DNA of 10,862 nt from CAUZEO01 sp963578625 (lineage in GTDB: Bacteria; Verrucomicrobiota; Kiritimatiellia; SLOV01): positions 1 to 10,862 of the forward strand of contig CAUZEO010000170.1 in the NCBI GenBank assembly GCA_963578625.1. The letters are read 5' to 3'. The notes under the pieces are model-generated. The model worked only from the letters and a program-made list of their open reading frames with translations, made no database searches and was not told the DNA's origin. A program made the position numbers and the translations under genes. Shown here piece by piece: positions 6,228-10,862 of this stretch (within the stretch, counting starts at the first letter, position 1; every line of letters starts with the position of its first letter).

Positions 6228-7514
6228 CTACTGCACATATCCCAGCGCGTAATTATAGGAAAAATCTTCAAGGCTATCGAAATCCCTCAGCGGAGGAAGG
6301 CTTTCGAACGCAACACGCTGCGCCTTGGCACGCTGGAGAACCTCCTTGTACATATCCTGCCGGGACCAATCGAGCTCCTGGAAGAATTCCGGATCGAATT
6401 TTTTCACGCCGATCAGGTAGCAGCCTCCGTCATCCGTAGGTCCGATCACAATCTCGTTGTCATCGAGAGCATCGACGGCTCGCTTGATTTCTGACTTGGA
6501 GAGGGCCGGGCACTGGGACCACAAGACGATGATTTTTCTGTACTCCCGATCGAAGTGCGAACCCACGTCTGCCAGGCGCGCGGCCTTTCGCGTTTCTCCA
6601 TGCTGAGGTATTAACGTGGCCCGGTCGCCCAGCCACCGAATCATCTCCTCGCGGACAGCCTTCGGCTGGTAGAAAATCAAGGTATCGGTTTCTCCGGATG
6701 ATCCGTTGATGCTGTTGAGAATATGCTCCACGTTCCTCCGGTAGATTTGCGCGGACCGGTCAGCGCCGACTGCATCGTCGAGCCAGGTATCTGAGCGGCG
6801 GGCTTCCGGCCTGTCCAGCAGCATGATCACGGCATTCCGTCCCGAACCGGATTGGTGACCGTTTACGGGGGAAGGTCCTCCCTGTTGCCATGACCAGAAT
6901 GTGCCGGCATCACTGCAGAAGCGCCGGCAGACACCGGGGCCCGACCATCGATCGCCTGAGTGCACGGCGGCGCGCCGAATTTGTATAACCACCCCCTCCT
7001 CCCCGTAACGCTTACACAATTCGAAGTCGGCGTGAGATGTATCTTCCGCAAAAAGCGGCTGACCTCCTGCCAGATCCGCCCGTACAAAGAGGGCCTGGCT
7101 CCCGCGAGCCGCTTTAAACAAGAAAGTGCGCATTGTACTCGTCCACTCAATCAGCCGGTACAACGGGTTTTTACCCTCTATAGAAAGTCGAAAACAGCCC
7201 ACCTTGAATCCGGGCTTTTCCGCCGCCTCTTCAACGAATGCCGGCCACCCACGCTCCAACCAAACGCCTGGCTCCAAAAACAGAAGAATATCACCTTTGG
7301 CCTTTAGCGACGCCTCGTTCAGGCCCTGGTTTCCCTGGGCTTCTGTCTTGATCAGGCGTACCCAGGGCATGGTGCGGAGCGATTCCTCCGCACCGTCCAC
7401 GCTGCCCCGGTCCACTACGATGATCTCATGCCCGTCTTTTTCAGGGACGAGTGACGTAAGCGTCTGCTTCAGCAGCACTACCTGATTTTTGACAGGAACA
7501 ATAATCGAAATCAT
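6228..7514 (-). CDS. Fused two-domain transferase: GT2-like domain plus DUF2064-like domain (rSAM/selenodomain-associated transferases 2 and 1)
   Basis: A 428-residue protein. Residues 1-200 resemble the GT-A glycosyltransferase family TIGR04283: MISIIVPVKN, VVDRGSVDG (33-41), a helix before GDILLFLE (74-81), and a later HSGDRWSGPGVCRR (185-198). Residues 226-428 resemble TIGR04282/DUF2064: NAVIMLLDRPEA (227-238), GPTDDGGCYLIGV (358-370), then LRDFDSLEDF. Known: these two families are usually separate neighbouring genes linked to radical-SAM/selenodomain loci; their substrates are not established. Several hallmark residues look replaced. LHADTR (DxD) is LEPGVW here, the KTRL motif is SDTWL, and SDCPDL is SQCPAL. 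Activity is therefore doubtful, at least for part of the protein. The start has a good GGGAG 6 nt upstream. It is cytoplasmic, with no signal peptide or membrane segment seen. Confidence 0.75.
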   Translation of the reverse strand: MISIIVPVKNQVVLLKQTLTSLVPEKDGHEIIVVDRGSVDGAEESLRTMPWVRLIKTEAQGNQGLNEASLKAKGDILLFLEPGVWLERGWPAFVEEAAEKPGFKVGCFRLSIEGKNPLYRLIEWTSTMRTFLFKAARGSQALFVRADLAGGQPLFAEDTSHADFELCKRYGEEGVVIQIRRAAVHSGDRWSGPGVCRRFCSDAGTFWSWQQGGPSPVNGHQSGSGRNAVIMLLDRPEARRSDTWLDDAVGADRSAQIYRRNVEHILNSINGSSGETDTLIFYQPKAVREEMIRWLGDRATLIPQHGETRKAARLADVGSHFDREYRKIIVLWSQCPALSKSEIKRAVDALDDNEIVIGPTDDGGCYLIGVKKFDPEFFQELDWSRQDMYKEVLQRAKAQRVAFESLPPLRDFDSLEDFSYNYALGYVQ

Positions 7515-7602
7515 TCTGATGCTCCCAAGTCGGCTGGTTGCGCGTGTCTATTTCCGGTGCGTGCGGACTGCGAAGGAACGCGGATGGAACACCGGAGCCG
7601 CC

Positions 7603-7631
7603 ACACTACCCGATGTCCAATACCGTCGCAA
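7603..7631 (-). promoter_or_regulatory. Possible promoter of the fused transferase gene
   Basis: On the minus strand, TTGCGA (7631-7626) and TAGTGT (7608-7603) are 17 nt apart, about 90 nt upstream of the transferase start, in the 222-bp gap between two divergent genes. The match is imperfect and is offered only because a promoter is needed in this gap. Confidence 0.22.
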
Positions 7632-7655
7632 CCTCTAAGCAGAATCTGCTGTGCC

Positions 7656-7729
7656 TTGTCCCGTCTCCCGAAAGCAGGTACAGCCTGCCTCGAGTGCTCT
7701 TGAACCTGCGCCTGATTTCGGGGTACCGT
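7656..7729 (+). promoter_or_regulatory. Two candidate promoters of the SNase-like gene
   Basis: Two sigma70-like pairs face the SNase-like gene. The first is TTGTCC (7656-7661) and TACAGC (7679-7684) with 17 nt between them. The second is TTGAAC (7700-7705) and TACCGT (7724-7729) with 18 nt between them. The second ends only seven bases before the ATG, so its transcript would be leaderless or nearly so. This would fit the absence of a Shine-Dalgarno sequence before this gene. Confidence 0.28.
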
Positions 7730-7736
7730 AGTCAGT

Positions 7737-8318
7737 ATGACAAGCACAATATTCGCGAAAACCAAGCAATTCCGGAGCCAGATTCTGGTAACGGCCTTCT
7801 TCCTCGGAATCGCCGGATTCACCATCCTGCTGCTTCTTATCCTGATCCCTAACATCAGCCACCTTCGACAGACAAAAGGGGACACCATTCCGCGGTGGAA
7901 GTGCATGGAGATTTTCACCGGGGATCGAATCAGGGTAGAGAGTCATGATGGCGAGTCTCATCTGGTTCATATCCTTGGCATCAGTTGCCCGCCTACCAAC
8001 CGATCCGCGGCCGCTCAGGCGGCCAGCGAGAGGCTCGGGTTGCCGGAGACCGAAGCGGTGAAGCGAGGACAGGTTTCCCAAAAAACACTCTACGCCTGGA
8101 TCAACAAACGATTGGCATTACTGCTCCCAAGCCTGACACAAGAAGATGAGGAGTGGCTCGAGGCCTACGTCCGCGTTGGCGGCGTTGATGTCGGCCGGAG
8201 AATGCTTCTGGGCGGCCAGGCGTACGCACTGGATACTCCCCACGGCCTGTTGGCTGAATACCAGGAGTACGAAGCGAAAGCCAAAAAAGAGAAAAAAGGC
8301 CTCTGGCGAGATCCGTAA
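7737..8318 (+). CDS. Membrane-anchored staphylococcal-nuclease-like (SNase/TNase) domain protein, probably non-catalytic
   Basis: A 193-residue protein, the only intact plus-strand gene. Seen: an N-terminal membrane segment (about 15-39) and an SNase-like domain (about 55-192). Recognisable parts are TGDRIRVES (61-69), VHILGISCPP (77-86), EAYVRVGGVDVGRRMLLGG (142-160), QAYAL and a C-terminal E.YE..AK...KGLW (175-190). These match the GDTIRV, RLxGIDAPE, AYVxxxGxxVN..L and GLW landmarks of the family. The active site is degraded. By my manual alignment to staphylococcal nuclease, R35 is H78, D40 is S83, E43 is P86 and R87 is W140; only the D21 equivalent (D63) remains. Known: SNase domains without these residues act as binding modules, as in Tudor-SN. 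Inferred: an anchored binding or structural protein, with the domain most likely outside the cytoplasm. No clear ribosome-binding site precedes the ATG. Confidence 0.75.
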   Translation: MTSTIFAKTKQFRSQILVTAFFLGIAGFTILLLLILIPNISHLRQTKGDTIPRWKCMEIFTGDRIRVESHDGESHLVHILGISCPPTNRSAAAQAASERLGLPETEAVKRGQVSQKTLYAWINKRLALLLPSLTQEDEEWLEAYVRVGGVDVGRRMLLGGQAYALDTPHGLLAEYQEYEAKAKKEKKGLWRDP

Positions 8319-8415
8319 GAGGGACCGCCAAAGGAAAAGACCAGCCCGCATATCTCACACTTTTTCTGCTGCGAGCGCGGATGTCACGGCAGATCAAGGA
8401 GTTAACGGCGATGCG

Positions 8416-9013
8416 TCAGGCGACGACCGACGAAACGCGAAGGATTCGCTCAACGGCTTCCAGGAGATCAGACCGTTCGAACGGTTTGGTAATGAGGGAC
8501 TGGTCTTGGTTTACTTTTGATACCATCCGATTGTTTTCCTCCACCGTCCGGTTATAGGAATCGACGTCATCCTTCACGGACATGGAGGCAAGTCGCGCGC
8601 TCAGCTTTCGATAATTCTTCTGCTCCTGGGCAAGCTGTTTTCGAGTCGCCCCCAACCTCCGAATCGCCACCGGCATCTCCTTGGCGGAGTTCAGCGCACT
8701 CTCCCGCATCCCCTTCAAACGGTCGAATCCCGTCATGATGGGGTGCAGGTCCGCCGGCAGGTCAGCGGGCGGAATTTAGGTCGTTCGCCAAATCTTTCGG
8801 GTCTGGTCGTCCGCTGCCGAATCGGATCGATCAATATGGTCAATTCTTGAGGCCGCGATCGTGGTCGAGCCCATTCCGAGATCCAGAACGACCCCTTTCG
8901 CCGATTCCTTCTGGATCACGCCCCCCAACTTCTGACCATTCTTCAAGTGAACGACATCGGCGAAAACCGATCCCGGAAACAGAAATGCCCACCAGGCAAA
9001 CGCCGCGATCCAT
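8416..9013 (-). pseudogene. Disrupted gene for a small exported protein (KNG-type beta domain plus coiled coil)
   Basis: One minus-strand frame runs from about 9012 to 8416, broken by a single in-frame TAA (8778-8776). Before the stop it reads a clear signal peptide, WIAAFAWWAFLFPGSVFA, then DVVHLKNGQKLGGVIQKES, VVLDLGMGSTTIAASRIDHI. This is the small beta domain (KNG....G.I......VVLD.G.G...I....I..I) common in exported proteins of PVC-type bacteria. After the TAA the same frame continues with a lysine/glutamate-rich coiled-coil-like region, which can restart at ATG 8736 (106 codons). No ATG, GTG or TTG lies in this frame at the 5' end. The nearest ATG (9013-9011) is one base out of frame, and removing one G at 9011-9010 would restore MIAAFAWW. 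The final 27 residues resemble a receiver-domain tail. Either the gene is dead or the assembly has errors. The product is not recognised. Confidence 0.6.
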
Positions 9014-9020
9014 CGGCAAT

Positions 9021-9617
9021 TTAATGGTAATAAGGATTCTCACCTGACGAGTGATCGGTGATATCGATCACTTCGCGTACTTGCGGCACGACCTGACGAA
9101 TGGCCGCCTCGATTCCGTGCCGCAGCGTTGCCTGGGACGCGGCACAGCCCTGGCACCCACCACCCATTTCGAGGTATACATCCCTCTCCTCGACCTTGAC
9201 CAACCGGGCAAATCCCCCATGACTCGCGAGCGCGGGATTAATCTGCACATCGAACAGCTTCTCAATCGTAGGCCCTATCTCTTCGACCGGCGAGTCTCGA
9301 ACGGAAGCGATCGCGGCCTCGGAAACCGCCGGCCGATCGTCCAGCAGCGCCTCGCGAATTGCCGGCACGACGTCCCCGACCAGGTCGGTCCAGGGCGACG
9401 GGGACTGCTTGAGAACAATCACTTGTGAATCCGTGACACGAACGATCGCTACTTCCTCCACGCCGAAGAGTGATTCCGCGAGAGGAGAATCGTGTGTGGG
9501 CTCCCCTCGAACGAATACGACCGTCCAACCCTCTTCGACCAAGGGCTCCGGCACATGAAATGTGCACGAATCGGGATCCGGCATCATTTCGCCGCGAATC
9601 TTTATTTCTTCGGCCAT
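9021..9617 (-). CDS. Nfu/NifU-like iron-sulfur cluster scaffold protein
   Basis: A 198-residue cytoplasmic protein with two domains. Residues 8-93 match the Nfu N-terminal domain, including MMPDPDSCTFHV (11-22), SPLAESLFGVEEVAIVRV (44-61) and a spaced tryptophan (W76). Residues 112-190 match the NifU C-terminal domain, with NPALASHGGFARLV (127-140) and the cluster-binding CQGC (C155, C158) in GGGCQGC. Known: Nfu proteins assemble or carry 4Fe-4S clusters to target apoproteins, and two subunits share one cluster through this CxxC. The domain order is that of mitochondrial NFU1, not of E. coli NfuA, whose N-terminal domain is A-type-like. The ATG has no clear Shine-Dalgarno, and a candidate promoter lies very close. 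The gene ends next to the disrupted exported-protein gene on the same strand. Confidence 0.9.
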   Translation of the reverse strand: MAEEIKIRGEMMPDPDSCTFHVPEPLVEEGWTVVFVRGEPTHDSPLAESLFGVEEVAIVRVTDSQVIVLKQSPSPWTDLVGDVVPAIREALLDDRPAVSEAAIASVRDSPVEEIGPTIEKLFDVQINPALASHGGFARLVKVEERDVYLEMGGGCQGCAASQATLRHGIEAAIRQVVPQVREVIDITDHSSGENPYYH

Positions 9618-9629
9618 ATCGTCTTGAAA

Positions 9630-9658
9630 AAGATAGAGAAGTCAGGACGCATACGCAA
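9630..9658 (-). promoter_or_regulatory. Possible promoter of the Nfu gene
   Basis: On the minus strand, TTGCGT (9658-9653) and TATCTT (9635-9630) are 17 nt apart. Transcription would start about six bases before the ATG at 9617, giving an almost leaderless message. This is compatible with the lack of a ribosome-binding site there. Confidence 0.3.
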
Positions 9659-9684
9659 GCAAATCGTGGAACCGCCAGACAACC

Positions 9685-9699
9685 AACCGGTCTCCGGTT
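9685..9699 (-). terminator. Small hairpin after the DUF3144 gene
   Basis: aaccgg-tct-ccggtt is a perfect 6-bp stem with a 3-nt loop, 28 nt past the stop of the DUF3144 gene. On the minus strand it is followed by GGTTGT, not a T-run, so it is only a weak candidate terminator. Confidence 0.25.
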
Positions 9700-9726
9700 T
9701 CACATTTTGTTGGGCGTACGGACTGA

Positions 9727-10047
9727 TTATTTGGATTCGAAATCGTCGCCCTTGTCCATCGATGCTCGCAGTTCCTTCGCATTCTTGAGGAACATCTCCC
9801 GATACTGCTGCGTATAATACGCAGTAGCTTCGGACTCCGTCTGGTCCGGATCGGTCTGACCACTCAACCAATTGTAAGCATTAAAACGGGCGGCGGCATA
9901 CATAAGGGTCGCGCTGACGCGTGTTCGCGGCCACTTTTCGCCCAGCGAATTGGCAAGAGTAACAAACTCATTCGACATTTCTGTAAACTCAGGGGGGATT
10001 TCGTGATCACTATCCATAATCTGCTCATCGTCGTTAGGTAAATCCAT
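9727..10047 (-). CDS. DUF3144 family protein, function unknown
   Basis: The conserved part is EMSNEFVTLANSL followed by RTRVSATLMYAAARFNAYNW and then EATAYYTQQYREMFLKN. It matches the small DUF3144 family, whose members are about 80-110 residues with the pattern FI.LAN...VS..LLYAAARFNA...AYFTEQYR.MF..N. The frame is open to an ATG at 10155, but I place the start at the ATG at 10047 (106 residues). The upstream 36 codons are rich in cysteine and arginine and look non-coding. A further ATG at 10017 is also possible; no start has a strong Shine-Dalgarno. It has no signal peptide or membrane segment and is likely a helical cytoplasmic protein. It lies between the Nfu gene and folC on the same strand, with no functional link visible. 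Confidence 0.75.
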   Translation of the reverse strand: MDLPNDDEQIMDSDHEIPPEFTEMSNEFVTLANSLGEKWPRTRVSATLMYAAARFNAYNWLSGQTDPDQTESEATAYYTQQYREMFLKNAKELRASMDKGDDFESK

Positions 10048-10204
10048 ATTGACACGGCACCGCATTGTCCCACGGCATACACGCACCAACCTGCAAAGAC
10101 ACTGTCTCACGTCGAAAGCCCAGGGACCAGACAGAATTTTCCCCTGGTAGAACAACGACGATGGTCTATGCCACGGATTTAGCGGATGCTGGGGTTCCGC
10201 AGTA

Positions 10205-10387
10205 GGTTCCCGCAGATGGGATACCAGTACCGCGGATGCTGAGGTTGCGTTTGAGGTATTGCGTCCGAATCGTCAATTCACGTTTGAGGCCTGCGTTCCT
10301 GGAATCCTCATACTGGGCATCCGCATCCCCAGACACCACCAGCAGAAACCCGCCATCCGCAGCACTGGTATCCCATCCGTGGGAACC
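10205..10387. repeat. Long inverted repeat with 34-bp arms and internal direct repeats
   Basis: The left arm 10205-10238 (begins ggttcccgcagatgggatac) and the reverse complement of the right arm 10354-10387 (begins ggttcccacggatgggatac) match at 30 of 34 positions, with a 115-bp spacer. All four differences are transitions. Shorter repeats are interleaved: gcggatgct at 10182 and 10232 on the plus strand, further gcggatg copies on the minus strand within the spacer and right arm, and cgtttgagg at 10248-10256 and 10281-10289. The cluster could be a REP/BIME-like or MITE-like element, or a structured RNA. No transposase or target-site duplication was seen. Confidence 0.7.
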
Positions 10388-10398
10388 AAACCACAACT

Positions 10399-10436
10399 CC
10401 GGCCGCGGTAGGCCGGCTGGCCAACCCTCGGGTTGG
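10399..10436 (-). terminator. Tandem hairpins downstream of folC
   Basis: Two perfect 6-bp stems lie 16-54 nt past the folC stop: ccaacc-ctcg-ggttgg (10421-10436) and ccggcc-gcggta-ggccgg (10399-10416). On the minus strand a G/T-rich stretch, GTTGTGGTTTGGTT, follows, which is not a clean T-run. A terminator or 3'-end-stabilising role is plausible but not certain. Confidence 0.35.
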
Positions 10437-10452
10437 AGCGGTTCCCTGCAGG

Positions 10453-10862
10453 TCAGCGGAATTGCTGGAGAAACTCGCCGGCAAGATAGACGGATCCTGC
10501 AATGCAGATGATGCCGTCCCCCATCCGCCGGGCCCATGCAATCGCATCCGGATAGGCTTCTGACAGTTCGGCAGCTTCCACCGGCACCCCTGCCCTCTCT
10601 GCAGCGGCGAGAACCTCCTCCAGTGGAAGTTTTGCAGGATTCCGCAACTCCACCACCCATACCCGGTCGAAGTGGGTACCAATCGTGCGCAGGAACCCCT
10701 CCGCGTCCTTTTGCTTTGAGAACCCGGACACCAGGCCCGAAGGTCTCCCCGGCCAAAGGCCCTTCGCCATCTTGACGAGCGCATCCGCGCCGGCGGGATT
10801 ATGCGCGCAATCGAGAAGCGCCGGCGGATCACGCGAGACAAGCTGTCCCCTGCCCGTCCAGG
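10453..10862 (-). CDS. folC: Folylpolyglutamate synthase / dihydrofolate synthase, C-terminal part (runs off the right edge)
   Basis: Only the last 136 codons are in the window. The visible part begins WTGRGQLVSRDPPALLDCAHNPAGADAL; the (L)LDxAHNPxGAxAL stretch is the start of the Mur-ligase C-terminal domain in FolC. It is followed by a SGFSKQKDAEGFL segment where FolC proteins have the KDKD motif, by RVWVVELRNPAKLPLEEV, and by a final strand GDGIICIAGSVYLAGEFLQQ that matches the GSLYLaGe ending of the family. Known: FolC joins glutamate to dihydropteroate and extends the polyglutamate tail of folates with ATP in the cytoplasm. The upstream ATP-binding region is outside the window. The gene has its own stop (TGA at 10455-10453) and is followed by two hairpins. 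MurC-F-type ligases are the alternative, but the ending is characteristic of FolC. Confidence 0.88.
   Translation of the reverse strand, partial: WTGRGQLVSRDPPALLDCAHNPAGADALVKMAKGLWPGRPSGLVSGFSKQKDAEGFLRTIGTHFDRVWVVELRNPAKLPLEEVLAAAERAGVPVEAAELSEAYPDAIAWARRMGDGIICIAGSVYLAGEFLQQFR

Larger units (their letters stand above)
10048..10452. other. Gene-free stretch between the DUF3144 gene and folC
   Basis: About 400 bp with no convincing gene. The open minus-strand frame over 10166-10756 is mostly the wrong frame of folC continued into repeats. The right half holds two GC-rich hairpins after the folC stop. The middle holds a 34-bp-arm inverted repeat and shorter direct repeats, listed separately. 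The left part (10048-10165) is the 5' flank of the DUF3144 gene, where I could not find a clear promoter. Confidence 0.5.

Noticed and set aside
7511..7918. Minus-strand open frame across the divergent promoter region
   Set aside because: It overlaps the 5' half of the SNase-like gene in antisense, shows no family pattern, and would leave no promoter space.
9743..10155. Longer start for the DUF3144 gene at the ATG at 10155
   Set aside because: The extra 36 residues are cysteine/arginine-rich, unlike the family, and the family match begins well after the ATG at 10047.
10182..10387. Repeat cluster considered as a CRISPR array
   Set aside because: Copies are in both orientations, of unequal length and spacing, and no cas genes are present.
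10166..10756. Long minus-strand open frame over folC and the repeats
   Set aside because: It is the wrong frame of folC at its 5' end and runs through an inverted-repeat cluster; the folC frame has clear family motifs.

Overview
The window looks like ordinary chromosomal DNA of a GC-rich, diderm (Gram-negative type) bacterium. It has Lol lipoprotein-export genes, an exported DsbD-like reductase and several genes with clear signal peptides. A zinc-finger McsA-type protein and a small exported KNG-type domain protein suggest the PVC superphylum (for example Kiritimatiellota or Verrucomicrobiota) or a similar uncultured lineage. That placement is inferred from gene content and is weak. No phage, transposase, tRNA, rRNA or CRISPR array was seen. 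Almost everything is on the minus strand; the one intact plus-strand gene is the SNase-like gene at 7737-8318.

Read from left to right, 1-348 is the start of mcsA and 391-1260 is the branched-chain aminotransferase gene ilvE. lolD (1506-2207) and lolC (2226-3470) follow, forming an ABC transporter operon that releases lipoproteins from the inner membrane. lolC overlaps a short remnant of the 3' end of lysS, the lysyl-tRNA synthetase gene. A good sigma70-type promoter lies just upstream, followed by a broken redoxin gene (3641-3876). The redoxin gene is the last gene of an apparent operon led by a dsbD-like gene (3925-6000).

After a 227-bp spacer holding a 28-bp inverted repeat comes a two-domain transferase gene (6228-7514). 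It fuses the two 'rSAM/selenodomain-associated' transferase families, but several family motifs are eroded. It diverges from the membrane-anchored SNase-like gene (7737-8318), whose catalytic residues are mostly replaced. The right part holds a disrupted exported-protein gene (8416-9013), an Nfu iron-sulfur scaffold gene (9021-9617), a DUF3144 gene (9727-10047), a repeat-rich gap (10048-10452) and the 3' end of folC (10453 to the edge).

The most notable theme is decay. Three loci (the lysS tail, the redoxin gene and the exported-protein gene) carry nonsense codons, frame breaks or truncations, and two more proteins look like catalytically dead relatives of enzymes. I found no convincing new multi-gene system. 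The best leads are the breakpoint between the redoxin gene and lysS, the pseudo-nuclease and degenerate transferase pair, and two unexplained long inverted repeats.
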